Program-made: the position numbers and the translations under genes | NCBI RefSeq assembly: GCF_002865645.1 | Contig: NW_020194619.1 | Coordinates: 2,516,442 to 2,580,441, forward strand | DNA from: Hyaloscypha bicolor E | Lineage: Eukaryota > Ascomycota > Leotiomycetes > Helotiales > Hyaloscyphaceae | DNA: 64,000 nucleotides | Direction: 5' to 3' | The notes under the pieces: generated by a model | Databases searched by the model: none | What the model saw: only the letters and a program-made list of their open reading frames with translations | What the model was told of the DNA's origin: nothing | In this document: positions 36,068 through 47,925 of the stretch, piece by piece | How the letters are laid out: each line of letters opens with the position of its first letter | Numbering within the stretch: position 1 is the stretch's first letter

Positions 36068-38956
36068 GACTGTAGTGAAGGGTAATACACGGGTAAAGAA
36101 GGAGAGATGGAACGCGGTGAAGCGGGCGACGTGAGAGATTATATGCTAGCAACTTACTAAAATAGCGAGGAAGACAAATGCCAACTTACTCGTGCAGAGT
36201 CCTCCTGGGCACGCAGATATGCGGTACCTGATGGGTGTTTACCTAGCGTAGATGGATGATGACGATGTTGTTCCTCAGGCTTGCTAAGACATCGGGGCTG
36301 ACACTTTCGAGGCCGCTTTTCCTGATAAAGCAACAGCCAAGGACTCAGCCCAAGGCCCGTGGTGGAGATTTCGGAGTCCCCAAGCCTCGCAGCCTCGGCG
36401 GTAGATATTACAGATGTTGGTGTCGAGGTGGGATGTTGTTTGAAAGATGACGTTGCTGCCGAATTCCTCGTAGAAAAATATCGACGGCCCCACTCGGCCA
36501 AGCCCTGCAGGTATCCGTCTGAGCCGCATACACGTGAAATCTACCCCGATTTTTCTCCCAAGCGGCGAATGGCGGTCTTTGTCTTTGCCTCAGATCCCGG
36601 TGCAGGTCTGATCTCGTCCCGATGAGATTTCGAGAAGTTTGGCAACGGTCCTTTCTCGGTGCCATTCTGGAGACCTTGAAGACCTTTAAGACCACGAGTC
36701 TTGAGTTCTCCAAAAGGTTAATCAGGTGGCTGATCACGACTCGCTGACTCCCGGGAGTGGCGTGCCAGTCCCGGCGATGCGGCTAAGCGTTCGAGAGGCA
36801 TTCCGAGAGCCGTGATGACGAGGGGTGGATTCCAAAAAGCCAGCAGTGCGAGAGGAAGCAATTCTGAACAGATCACGAGATGTGAAGAGGGGCCGTGACG
36901 TCAATAAAGCTTAGTCGAAGTCAAAGGATGTAATCCAGGCTTTGGGTAAATATCCTCAGGTTCCCGAGTCCCAAATCCCACAGGTTTCGGCGAAACGGCG
37001 ATGATTGGGAGTTGTCGTCTGGAGATACTATCTCAACCAATCAACGTCTCTGATATTCCCTCCGTAGCACATGGCACCTGCATTGAGTGCCTTAAAGAAT
37101 GGCAGCTGTCATCGATTCCGACTAGGAGATACAGACCTGGGGAAGATACGGGGCTGAGACAGGGACTAACATCTCAAACGGTCTAAACCGTCGTTGCGGC
37201 CAAGTCATGACGGCATACTGAGCACAACTTGTGCGGCTGATTGGGGGAATTAGAACAACAGAAATTCTAGAACACTTCTGACTTTTGAGCTCCTGGGAGC
37301 ACATACAGGAAGCGCGTACCATCCGGACGATATCTGCCCAGTCTCAAACCTTGTGAACTCTCAACGCGGTCGCGTCTGGAGGAAAGAGGAGCCGGATCTA
37401 AAGGAATATAGAGAGCAGAACATTGCTGGCCCCCGCTGTCCCATGGGAATATTTGTCGTGAGGGAGGGGATGCAGTCACTCGACGTCTCTTCTACTTTCG
37501 TCTCTGCGGAGATGAAACAATCAGAGACATTTGGCCGTCTTGATCACCAGTCTCAGAGTTCACAGCCTCACTGGAGGATTGGAAACGAAACATCAGATCA
37601 TCCTCGAAAGATAAATTCTCCGCCAGAGAGAGTCCTGCGCGTCCCAATACGGAGAGGGGCGCAACCCCCTGCGGGCACGGGTTTTGAATTTGAAGAGAGG
37701 CAGAAATTCCACGGCCACGGCTTTCCCCATGGAGAATTAATAGAGTTGTCGTGCAGTGTCCGGATCAGCACTTAAAGCTGCGTTCTACACAGGCTAAGCT
37801 CGCCCAGACAGGATAAATCCTCCGCAGAACTTTGGAGTTCTCAATCCATCTTGGCAAGCCCTGTTGTGAGAATGAGGAGTCGTTATTGCTCAAGCACCAG
37901 ACTGCTACAGCACTCATTGGCGGCTCAGTGCCCCCTGCTCCTGCGTGCTCCTGCGTCTCAATACTGTATGGGAATAATCTGAGCAATGACAAGTTTGACG
38001 ACTTGAGGAGCACAGCGAGGGCGTCCGTGGCAACAGTTGTATCCCATTGGTGGAAGTTTTGACCCCTTTGACCCCTTGGCCGATCGCTCTCCCCACACTT
38101 CGGGTGGTCCCCCCCCAGCTTCTGGACCTCGACCTCCAGATGCTTGGCCACCCAGATCACTCCAACCCCTCCACCCCCATCCCAGTCCAGCCCCCGTACT
38201 CTGTACCTCGCGCCGCCTCGCCCAGCAGCAGCACGGCTCTGTCGGTGGAACAATCTGCACCGAGCTGCTCTCCGCGCTGCTGCAATTTTTCCATGCGGCC
38301 CGCCAATTGCTGCAGGTGATCCTGGGGTCGACATTGGCTGGGAAAATGCACCACAATTCCTGTAGCCGCGTTCGGTACAATCGCTCCCTCCATTGATCGA
38401 TCTTCCTCAGTCCTTGCGCCCTGAGTCCAACTTCATACCTCCTGTACCATCCAAACGAAAAACTTCCGGCGGAATTTCAATGTGCCTCTGCTCGGCAACG
38501 TTGCCATCACGCTGCAGCGACCCGGGCTTACCAAGAACAGATACCACAGCTTCGAAGACGCTGCCTGCCAGATCCTCCTGCTCCAGCGAATGTCTGCCAC
38601 CAGATCTGGACTGCGGGACCACGGGCTGCCATGTAGTACAGCTGTCTCAAGTATCCAACCGATTCGACCCTGAGCTTCGTTTCTTATCTTAAGCACCAAT
38701 ATCAGCCTCGTTATAGCTGTTGACCTGCCCTCGTCACAGAGCTATTGCGCCGCACAGCAGACACCCTCCACTAAAGGACTTCATTATCCATCCGAGAGAG
38801 CCGCGGCTGCATGCCATGCGAGAAGGCTGCTGGACACACCTCCCCCCCACCTCTAGCATCATTCTCGAATACACAGCGCCTCCTCAGACCTCCCCGAAAA
38901 CCCTGAGCAAGTCTAGGGATTTCTCCAACTTGGTGGCAGCAGCCCACCGCGAAGTC
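36068..38956. other. Divergent intergenic region, no supported gene
   Basis: About 2.9 kb between the - strand transporter and the + strand quinate-repressor-like gene, so it holds both promoters. Several ORFs of 60-190 codons on both strands look like chance frames: no recognisable motif and no consistent splice structure. The 38.1-38.3 kb part is C-rich. Confidence 0.55.
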
Positions 38957-41029
38957 ATGGCGACCAAGCAGCTGCAAGATGCTCCTACACCAGCAAGGCC
39001 GAAAAGCACAAATGGGGTGATCAATGGGACGAAAGCTGGCACGGGTGACACGCGGATAGTGGTCATAATATATGGGCCAGGACAAGAGAAGATTGTCTCG
39101 GTTTTTGCAGACGTGCTTGGGAAACCATACCGGCTGGCCCCAAGCTTCCAAGCGGTGGGAGGTGGAGACCATGGAACAGTAATAGGGATAGGGGCCAGCG
39201 ATGCGAAGGCCGATATTGGAGCGCGGAACAAGATGCTCATGGTTGCGATTAACGCACATTGCGTGAACCTTGGAATGCCCCCAGATCTCGACTTGTCAGT
39301 TGCCTCGGACTACGAATTCTTATATACAGAGCAACCATTTTTCCGGAGGGATCTTTCGCGGTTCATTGCATTCACACTGGGGCAGATCAGTCACCATGAA
39401 GCATTAATCACGAAACCAAGAACGTATTTTATTTCCACCACATTCCCAGATGTACGGACGGCGTTGTCGAATTTGGATATTCTTTCTGTTGGATCAGATG
39501 CGGTGGAAATACGGGTGGATCTGCTGAAGGAACCATTGCCGGATGGGACGTTCAGTTCTGTGCCGAGTATGAGCTATGTTGGAGAACAAGTCATGCTTTT
39601 AAGGCAAAGAACCGAGCTCCCCATCATTTTCACTACGAGATGTACTCGCGAGAATGGCCGATTTCCAATGGACAACCCGGAACTGTACTACCAATACCTG
39701 TATCGAGCAATACAGTGGGGATGTGAGTACGTCGATGTGGAAATATGGTTACCAGAAGACATTCGACGACGGCTCTATGAGCAAAGAGGAAACAGTCGCA
39801 TCATATCGGCCTTCCACGATTTCTCCGGTACCTTCAAGTGGCCATCCCCTGAAGCCCAGTCCATCTTCCAAGAGTCTAGGAAATACGGCGACATTGTCAA
39901 AATGATAACCATCATAAACTCGATGTCGGAGAACTACGAGCTCGAGTACTTCCGTTCACAAATCAAAGCCAACAATCCCGATGGGCCTCCTTTATCAGCA
40001 GTCAACATGGGCCAACTTGGTCAGTTTTCACGAGCAGTGAACACAGTCTTCAGTCCCATCACTCACCCACTTCTCCCCATCGTCGCAGCGCCTGGCCAAA
40101 TGAGCGCAGCAGAGATCAACGGCGCCCTCAGCACCATGGGCCAACTCCCCAAGAAAAACATCTACGCTATCGGCTCCTTCCGATCCACGCCCCAAGCAAC
40201 CTTCTTCGAAAAATGCTTCAACGAGCTCGGCCTCCCCCACAACTTCGCCACCGTGGACCGTGGCGTGAAAGGCTCCGTTGAAGCCTTCTGCTTACAACCC
40301 AACTTCGGCGGCGCTTACATCAACCCCCCTTTACCTGCATCCCAGCCCAACATCCCGCAGCTCAGCCTCTCCGACGCAGCCCGCACAATTGGCGCTATCG
40401 ACACAATCGTCGTCCGAGGTGAAGGGGCCTTCTCCTTCATCGGCGACAACGCAACATGGAAAGGCATCCGCGCCACCCTGACTCGCGACTTCGCGCCCTC
40501 AGCGTACAAGGACCGCGCGGCTATCATCCTCTCCAGCAACGGTGAAGACGCCGCCTCTGTCATCTTCGCACTCCGCTCCCTCAATATTGGGAAGATCTAC
40601 ACCGTAGGCTTCAAAGCCCAAGGTCCTCTTGCTTCAGGAGTCGAGCCATTCACTTCCATCGAGTCCGTGCAAAGAGTCGACCAACCATTCGCTATCATCT
40701 CCGCTCTTCCTCCCGATAAGTCCCACCTAGTGCAACCTCTCTTGCGGCACTTCAGCAACGGGAAGCACACCTCCAGCTCTCACCTTCCTGGGTTAGTCAG
40801 TAATGGAAACGGGAACGGGAATGGCTTCGCGAAGGGCAAAGTCTTCCTCGATCTTGCGAATGGACCAAGGAAGGGCGATCCGCTGGCTGTGGCGGAGCAG
40901 AGCGGCTGGACGGCGTATGGGGTCGCGGACACGAGTGCGTTCACAACGGTTGAGACGCTGAGGTTACTCGTCGGACAGAATGTGCCGTATAGTTTTGTGA
41001 GGTTGGCTAGTGGGAGGGGTTTGTATTAG
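38957..41029 (+). CDS. Quinate-repressor-like protein (AROM C-terminal half homologue)
   Basis: 690 aa, no intron. Homologous in order to the last three AROM domains, as in QutR/QA-1S repressors of quinate catabolism. A kinase-like region (about 30-140) begins [13 protein letters not shown] and lacks the GxxGxGKS/T P-loop. A type I dehydroquinase domain (about 155-385) keeps EIRVDLL (E185, R187), FHDF (H287) and GDIVK (Schiff-base-type K315). A shikimate-dehydrogenase-like domain follows; its VTIPLK site reads INPPLP (Lys lost, P460) and AVNTI reads AIDTI (D482). A regulatory, DNA-binding-partner role is inferred from this pseudoenzyme pattern. An ATG at 38816 in frame would add 47 residues; 38957 has a better context (GTCATGG) and homology starts later. 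Confidence 0.85.
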   Translation: MATKQLQDAPTPARPKSTNGVINGTKAGTGDTRIVVIIYGPGQEKIVSVFADVLGKPYRLAPSFQAVGGGDHGTVIGIGASDAKADIGARNKMLMVAINAHCVNLGMPPDLDLSVASDYEFLYTEQPFFRRDLSRFIAFTLGQISHHEALITKPRTYFISTTFPDVRTALSNLDILSVGSDAVEIRVDLLKEPLPDGTFSSVPSMSYVGEQVMLLRQRTELPIIFTTRCTRENGRFPMDNPELYYQYLYRAIQWGCEYVDVEIWLPEDIRRRLYEQRGNSRIISAFHDFSGTFKWPSPEAQSIFQESRKYGDIVKMITIINSMSENYELEYFRSQIKANNPDGPPLSAVNMGQLGQFSRAVNTVFSPITHPLLPIVAAPGQMSAAEINGALSTMGQLPKKNIYAIGSFRSTPQATFFEKCFNELGLPHNFATVDRGVKGSVEAFCLQPNFGGAYINPPLPASQPNIPQLSLSDAARTIGAIDTIVVRGEGAFSFIGDNATWKGIRATLTRDFAPSAYKDRAAIILSSNGEDAASVIFALRSLNIGKIYTVGFKAQGPLASGVEPFTSIESVQRVDQPFAIISALPPDKSHLVQPLLRHFSNGKHTSSSHLPGLVSNGNGNGNGFAKGKVFLDLANGPRKGDPLAVAEQSGWTAYGVADTSAFTTVETLRLLVGQNVPYSFVRLASGRGLY

Positions 41030-41456
41030 CTCATTCATCACCTTTCCCTCCTCACTTACCCTCCTCGTCATTACTCTGCTTCATCACCATCTCGGACATT
41101 CGGTGGCTTTTTGGTCGATTGATGTAATTGGGGTGGCAAAGGGACGAAGAGACAGCTGCATCAGTTGCGGCGTATGCTGGCGTTTGAATCCTTGTTTTTA
41201 TGAGCGGCAATGGGGACGCGGATGTAGATGGACACGTTCAGTTGTGGAGGAAGGCGGTGCATGGATGGATTAGATGTGTTGTGAGTCTTTACGTACGCAC
41301 ACTAATGTGAGATTGTTTGTTCAATGAAGATATTTACCTCTCCCTGTTCCTTTTCCAGATTCACCGCAGGCCTTTGGGCGCGAGTGACGGAATTGCTTTG
41401 GAGTGTACAAAAGGTTTTAGCATGGTATAAAGTTACGGAGAGGGATGTCTCTGTAC
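41030..41456. other. Intergenic
   Basis: 3' region of the quinate-repressor-like gene facing the 3' end of the Zn2Cys6 pseudogene (convergent). No gene signal was seen. Confidence 0.5.
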
Positions 41457-42651
41457 CTAGCCACCTGATAGAAAAAACCCCTCTATTTCAGGTGCTTTGC
41501 AGTCTGGGGTACGTCCCGCTAGTCTGCCTTGCAAGCCGGAAGAATCAATGCCTTCCTCGTCGACTCTCCGAATACTGGAAGCGAGGCAGCCTACCTTGAA
41601 GCAGCCCCAGATGCTTTCGCGCAAGAGAGACTTATTGAGCAGGGCTTTAGCACAGCTCCACATGTGAGAGTTACGGCAGCGAAACCCAACGATGAACCCT
41701 GAATTGTCGGAGTCAGCAATTTCTGAGGCAGGGAATGAAAGGGAAGCCAACGAGATTTGAGGATTCTAACACATAAGTCATGCTCTAAAACCATACTATT
41801 TAAAATTGGTATTGGCGAGAAGAGAAAGGGGTTGCGTACTAACGGGCATACTATTTCACAATGCAAGCGGAAAAGTCCATCTGCAGCCTCACTTTGTCCA
41901 CTCTTTGTATCGAGGACAGTCGATAGATATGGATGTGTCGCTTCGGAAAATTCAACGATGGCCGTGTACGCTGGTAAGAAAACATCGTATTCGACTTCTG
42001 ATGTAAAGAAAATAGCGGCCAGTTGAGATGTGAAGTAGAGGATGCAAACGCAGAGCCCACGAAACTCCGCTCCCTTCTTCCAGTCTTCCCCTTTTCAACT
42101 GCTGACTCGGGAAATTTCGAAGTATCCGGCGCTCGTCTCGCGCTGCTGCCTCCGTCTTCACTCAGGCAGAAAGAAAGGGGATGCAGGAAGGCAAAGTGCT
42201 CATGCAGCTTCTGAATATCCAAACCATTCTTGACAACAAGCTTGGTGTATGAGGCGAGTCCAGAGGCTCGTCTCGAGAGGCCCTGATATTTTGGGGGCCG
42301 TTTCGTGCATGCAGAGTGTAAAGATCGAGACTTGTGGACTGAGGTGAAGCGTCGTGTTGATGGGATGTACCGGGATGAAAGGAAGGTAATGGTCGAGGCC
42401 CTTGGGTATTAGATTTCGATGGACTGAAGCAAAAGATGGGGAGTCAGTTGGGTATCAATCGCAAGTCGTCCCAAATTTGATGCAACGCTCGCATTGAGGT
42501 CTTGACTCGTCGCATTTTACCCTTCTGATTCTAGATCAGAATATTCAGCCAGGGCTTCTCTGCTGGTCCGTATGGTAAGAACAACTCACTTGCAGGTTCT
42601 GCAGCCGCTTCTCGACTTGGGCCTGCTAGCTCTCTTAAGCTTCTTTTTCAT
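41457..42651 (-). pseudogene. Decayed Zn2Cys6 transcription factor
   Basis: Exon 1 (42651-42590) starts MKKKLKRASRPKSRSGCRTC and ends in a GTGAGT donor. A CTAG acceptor at 42531 gives exon 2, which completes the cluster as K-IRRVKCDESRPQCERC...TTCD. The six Cys fit CX2CX6CX5CX2CX6C, with the last spacer reading IKFGTT. The next codon is TGA (42455-42457), where this family normally has Gly in CDGYP; the following codons read YP. Beyond it are shifted remnants: ETAPKISG...SLWTRLIHQA near 42240-42310, and RNSHMWSCAKALLN...RESIWGCFKVG near 41600-41680, typical of the distal part of fungal C6 factors. Several frame changes lie between. A readthrough or alternative gene model is unlikely. Confidence 0.75.
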
Positions 42652-43295
42652 ATTTAAAGTGTTCGCGTCTATGGTATCGGGCGGAAGGGAAGATTGACTG
42701 CCACCTCCAGAAGCTAACTGTGGCTTGTGCGTGTCCTTCTCTGATAAAGAAAGCTGGAGGTTATTGCAAGTATGGCGCAAAGAGCACAAATGAAAGAACA
42801 AGAAAGAAAGAGAAGCATCTCGCGATCGAGGACAAATAAAGATCCCCATGGATTGATGCAGGGCAAGCATTACTTACCTAAAGTACCAACTTACGCCGTC
42901 CTCGCGCATGAAATAAATCTCAAAGCAACAGGGTTAGTCAATGTTCGTCCGGGGGTTCACATCTGAGTGATTTTAATACGAGTACAACATCGTAGATGAA
43001 TCTGATTTGCTGAGTTGTACCCCGTACTGTAGCGGATCCTGGGTGCCAAGAGAGGCGAGGTCTGCTTTACAGCTTACAAGTTACTGCGGCTGAGCGCTTC
43101 TCGTAGGTTATTAATAGAGATCGTAGGGATCCCTATAACATAGGCTAAAAGCACCATAATTACATTTGAGATTTTCCTCAGAGGCCAAGAAGAAGAAAAG
43201 CAGCGGTTTTGACTTAATAGAGAAGAGAAACATCACCCGTCACGTGATGGATATTGAAACGAAGACTTATTGAGAGCCTACCTTAGGTTTCGCAC

Positions 43296-43313
43296 GTAGC
43301 TTAGCTAAGCTAC
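43296..43313. repeat. 18-bp perfect palindrome
   Basis: GTAGCTTAGCTAAGCTAC is its own reverse complement. It lies in gene-poor DNA about 650 bp upstream of the Zn2Cys6 pseudogene start. No function is assigned. Confidence 0.85.
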
Positions 43314-43612
43314 GGGCTTTTGCCACGCTGAAGCTACAACTGAGCGACCCCTGAAAGCGCACTGTAAGCTTCAGCTCTATAGGGTAGTAAGGCCGTACAA
43401 GTTTACGTCCAAGCATCACGTGGTAGCCGCCTTGTAAAGCAATATAAAAAGGGCATCTGGACTCCCACCTACCAGGGGCCGCATTAGCAAGTGCAAATGC
43501 AAAGAGTAAAAGCCAGATTTTCCCACTTTAAGAGATTATATTGTGACCTAAGAGGTCCCCTCCCAGTAACTTTTAAAAGGGGGCTTAGTTTGAAGAGCAA
43601 AGTGTTTATTCT

Positions 43613-43716
43613 TGGAGGAGGGCCCCCAAAGCCCCCTTAAGGAAAGGAGGAAGTAGAAGAAGGCAAGAGGAGTCTTTAATCTTGGGGGGGGGGGACCCCC
43701 CAAACCCCCCCTTAAG
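43613..43716. repeat. Pair of G/C-rich palindromic blocks
   Basis: Two imperfect direct copies of CTTGGnGGnGGGnCCCCCAAAnCCCCC(C)TTAAG, each with a G-run facing C-runs so that each could fold on itself. The second contains 11 consecutive G (43684-43694). Confidence 0.65.
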
Positions 43717-46700
43717 ACTCCGGCAGCTAGTCAAATATTTCTCCAGGTCATGTGACAGTGACATTTTCTGACACGTGATTTTTTTTGCCACACCAGCCCA
43801 CCGCGCGTAACTAAAACCCAGCTTCCGACAAGTCTAAATCAGGCTTTTAATTAACCTTACAAATCTTCAGCATCACTCACAAGATTCACCGCGTGGCCCG
43901 CCTTTGTGACAATCAATGGATCTTCAGTAGCTTTGAAAACTGGAAGTCGTCGAGGTAATAAACAATTCCGCGTTAGAGCCCCAATGAAGAAACTTCACAC
44001 GTTCGGATGATCACTGGCTGAATATTGACAACGGATGAGAGGTAGTGGTTCCCTTGACAACGAGCCGAAGATTGACAACAGACAACTCGTAACTGTGAAT
44101 CGTCTGATCACCAGGGATACATTGAGTGGCAAGACTAAGAAATACAAAGACAGGAATCTGATTGTCCTTGTGGCAGAGGAGCAATCATTTGGGGGGCAAT
44201 TGATTTCTGTCACTCCGCGTACACCGGGTGCTGTCGTCGATGTTGTAATCGATAATCAGTTCGTACTAAGCCTTGGGATTATAAATAGGAAGAATATGGT
44301 GGGGGTTGGTGAGGGAGTAGTCACATAACTTTCGAAAGAGAGTGAAGCCATGGCCAGCTGGACCTCGTACATACTCTGGTTTAGCTATGGATATAAAAGG
44401 AAACATGACGGTGAGAGCAAGAGTCAGAGTCCATTGCTCCAGCAAACACCGGTACAGGTCGCTCCTCTGATGGTGAAGAGTCCATTGCAACTCCTTTTGA
44501 TTCCGATGGCCATGAATGACACCTCAATCCAGCGAGACTCGGGAGTAGAGGGGGGCCTAGGAAAGTTCATTTGAACCTCTGCCACCACTTGAGCAGCCCT
44601 TCCAACTAGCTCGTTGACAGCAAATGAGCCTTTGACAACAGGGAAGCAGATCGCTTATACACAACTGTAGAAGCCAGCACGAGACTTTCAGATGTTCGTT
44701 TGGATCTATGGTTTCAGGCTTCAGACCTCAATCCCAATAGGGACAAACGGCATTGACCGTCTACCATGCTCACTGGTAACTTCTTCGTGGACACCATATC
44801 GCTTTTGTCTCTGCTTTTGGTGAAAGAAGAAACTCTATATACCCGGTTTGAAGATAGCTTGGTGAAGTCTGGGCTGATAACTGCTTCATATTGGTGTCTG
44901 GGTAATATCTTTCTGGACCAGGGTGGGTCAGCAGAAAAAGCCGAAAGGGCAAAACGAGCCACGCATTTGCAGTAGCGTACCTGAGAATCCGAACGAACCG
45001 CAATGCTAAGGTGGATCGTTCATCTTTTGTTTGGCCTCCACTCGACTTGAACTGGATCCTCGAAGTAGACAGAAGTTGAGAAATTCATGTATAGGCCCCT
45101 GTGCATGAGAGGACAAACACGGAGAAGATGTTCTTGACGAAAGGTTATGTTGATAAGCAGTTGCAAACACGTGCCAATTTTGACAAGAGCGTACTAGATT
45201 TCAGTTGACCAAGAAAGAATCCTAAAGCTTGGGCAGATCACTCAATTCAAGAATTCATCGCTTGTCATACACAGATCTGATGAGATGACTGACAATGAAG
45301 AAGAGGTGACATCAAGAATGTAATCCATCTTGCTCTAGTGTATGACCGCAGTCATGGAGAACGTGGCTCCAGATGGGGAGGTGAGACCTCGAGCGATTCT
45401 GGATCGAAATGTGAAAACGAAGAAGCTGCATAGAAGATGAGGGTTTCCCGCATCCTCTTTAAATATGTTCTCGCCATGGCGCTTCGACGATCAACAAAAT
45501 CCACTTCGAGGATTATTATATAGACGGAGAAGCAGTAACAACGAGAACTTCATGACCTGGTCCTAGAATTGGTGGGAAAGCGAAGCGTGATCAGGCACGT
45601 AATCCACGACCTAAAGGCAGCTACAGGCTGTGTTCCATGGAAGGGAAGGACAAACGGCGTTGACGCTAGCTGGAAAGAGGTGATGGGGCTCGAGCAGCTC
45701 ACTTGAATCTCAAGTTCAGTATCACTCTCTTATAATATACTTCCGGGGAAATACTGGACAGCAAAGAAAATCTTGACAGCAAAAACTTCCTCGATTATTG
45801 GCGAATCTCAGGTTTCAGTTCCAGGCTTCTGTTCTCAACGGAACATGTATTGTCCTGCTCGCCCAGCGGTCAAGTAGTGTTGCGGGTGCTATCGATCAAC
45901 GCCAGTCCCCCTTGGCCTGGAGGGACGGCGGCTCTGACTCCGACTTTGTTGTGTGTTCTCCGGTCATGATCATTGGCTAGCTTCATGTCCCCCAACCCGA
46001 TGCCGAAGAGAAAGACTGATTTGCTGATAAACCACCGCTGGTGTTCTCCTCTCCTGGTCGGCAAACCGTTCCTGCTGGGGTGGGAGGCCGGAAACTGTCT
46101 GGCAGGGAGGATGTTCTCGAAGGCCAAGGGTGTAGTGTGAGGAAATGGGTTCCTGAAGGTGAGGGCAGGTATTTCTGGTGAACTGTTTTGAAGTCATCGC
46201 TTTGAACAAATTGTTGCGATAGGAGCTGACCTAGCGGGCTGCAGAAAATCCGAAAGAGGGTGATACGTAGGCGGCTAAACATACCTGATAACAATTCTTC
46301 ACATCACGTTGAAGAGACTTGGGGGTAAATTACTTCGCTTGAAGATATCGCGATTAGACTTGAATATGACATATCGTGCCCGGCAAAGAGAACAGATTTG
46401 TAATCCGAAGAAAAGGGCAGGTGACTGTCCTGATCTTGGAGGGATAAACGGTCCAAAGGAGCGGGGACATGCAGAAAGTGCTCTGATGCTTCTTTGCATT
46501 CGAGCCCAACGCGAGAGCATTAAGAATGTAAGATAAGCCCAGGAGAAGAAGTACTCCCCATCATTAGGTCCTTCGTCTGAACTTCTCAACACGGTGCACC
46601 CATGCCATTGCAAATCGAAATAGAAATGAAACTGTGCCTCCCCGATCTCTCTATACAAACCCGAAACACTCTTACGCATTCCCAACACTCTTAATCTCGG

Positions 46701-47468
46701 CCACACTCACTTCCAAAACTCGCAAGAAAACTTTGATTTCTGAATCCGGGGAAGCACTCCCTCCATTTCTTTTCCCTTCAGGCGAGTACGATTCGGCAAT
46801 TCAGGGAGCTTCACCGAAAAAGGTCCCCCCCCCCCCTTCTCCTCGCTTCGGACGTATTCCCTTTCCGGGTACACGAGCGGAAGGGCCCTTCCAACCGCGC
46901 CAACAGCATCGCCAGAACCACACCTCATGAGATGTGATCTACGCGGGTAGATCGATCGTGCTTGCCAGCTTTTGATTTTAAAAGTGTACTAGAAAGTAGG
47001 TTTCTTCCGGGCTGCACGTTCCAAACCAGAGACGGGGGGTCTCTATCCGAGGAGGTTCATGGATAGGGAGGTCAGGGACGAAGGTTGGTGAGGGTTTTAA
47101 CGAGGGTGACCTTGCACCAATTCGACGAACCCTGCGGGGCGGACGCAAAAAGACGGTGGGACTGCGGGGAAGCTGGTGACTGCAGTGGTGCCGTTTCAGA
47201 GGGCACCAAATTTCAGCACTTAGATTCCCTTGTCGAGTCTCCGGTGGGCGCTCGTGTAACCGAGTAGTCAGAACTGTCAGAGTACCTTTCGTAGCTAGCT
47301 GAATTTATATTGCACGGCCTGAATAAGGTTTAAGATTATATTGCCATCTGACAGTTGACTGGTATCCTAATTTTGGGGTCGCTCGGTTCGCTATTAGGGA
47401 TCATCGTGGCTTGAAAGTGGTTCGAGAAGAAGTGTCTTTTGTGGGGACGGAGAATCGCTTGGGAGTCT

Positions 47469-47925
47469 GCAGCGCAGCTGGTAAACCCGTGTGCTCCATC
47501 GGGTGAGATGACAGGGGTTCAAAGTAACCATTTTCAAAGTAGCCAGATGAGATTTTCGTCAGGCATCAACTTCCCGTCTATATAGAGATAAGTAACCCAA
47601 ATACTGTTTTCTAACTGTATTAAAACCATTTCTAACGTGTTCCCAAGCGAGGGGCTCCCACCGCCCCCCGGACCCCTGGCGAACCCTAACTAACCCGCAC
47701 TTTAACCCCCTAACCCTAATCCCCTAGCCCCCTAACTAATGCGTTTCTAAACTGTATATGAACTATTATAAAAGCGTTATAGAACTAGTTCTATCTTGAG
47801 GTTGATAAGTCGATTTTCTTTAAGTCAAAAATCAGGCAGAAAGAACCCGGTGGGTCCTCATTCGCACCCCTGTAACTCACCCGGTGGAGCACACAGGTTA
47901 CAAGTAACCTACTGTAGTGCGCTGC
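47469..47925. repeat. Inverted-repeat element, MITE-like, with telomere-like core
   Basis: Left arm 47469-47520 (GCAGCGCA, then ACCCGTGTGCTCCATCGGGT, then GACAGGGGT) faces right arm 47866-47925 (reverse complement ACCTGTGTGCTCCACCGGGT, then TACAGGGGT). The 345-bp centre has G/C-rich GGGGCTCCCACCGCCCCCC and CCCTAA-like stretches (ACCCTAACTAACCC, CCCCCTAACCCTAAT). No ORF of note. Exact ends and target duplication are not resolved. Confidence 0.6.

Larger units (their letters stand above)
42652..47468. other. Gene-poor stretch, no supported gene
   Basis: About 4.8 kb with only short ORFs. Notable items: an 18-bp perfect palindrome at 43296-43313, two related G/C-rich palindromic blocks at 43613-43645 and 43680-43716, and a 12-C run at 46825-46836. 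Phrases such as GGACAAACGGC(A/G)TTGAC (44737 and 45648 areas) occur twice, suggesting old duplicated or transposon-derived DNA. I see no coding family in any frame. Confidence 0.5.

Noticed and set aside
37353..38396. Several overlapping ORFs of 80-190 codons on both strands
   Set aside because: They are mutually overlapping, have biased composition (Pro/Ser or Arg-rich) from C-rich DNA, no motif and no splice pattern. They are better explained as promoter sequence of the quinate-repressor-like gene.
38720..38956. N-terminal extension of the quinate-repressor-like protein
   Set aside because: The frame is open back to 38720 but that codon is TTG. The extra residues are low-complexity and homology begins around codon 110 of the extended frame. 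The ATG at 38816 remains possible.
34135..41029. A quinate utilisation cluster (repressor plus permease)
   Set aside because: The transporter resembles hexose transporters rather than quinate permeases, and no dehydroquinase, dehydroshikimate dehydratase or quinate dehydrogenase gene is present nearby.
47690..47740. True telomere or subtelomere repeats
   Set aside because: Only a few imperfect CCCTAA-like units occur, inside an inverted-repeat element, with genes on both sides.
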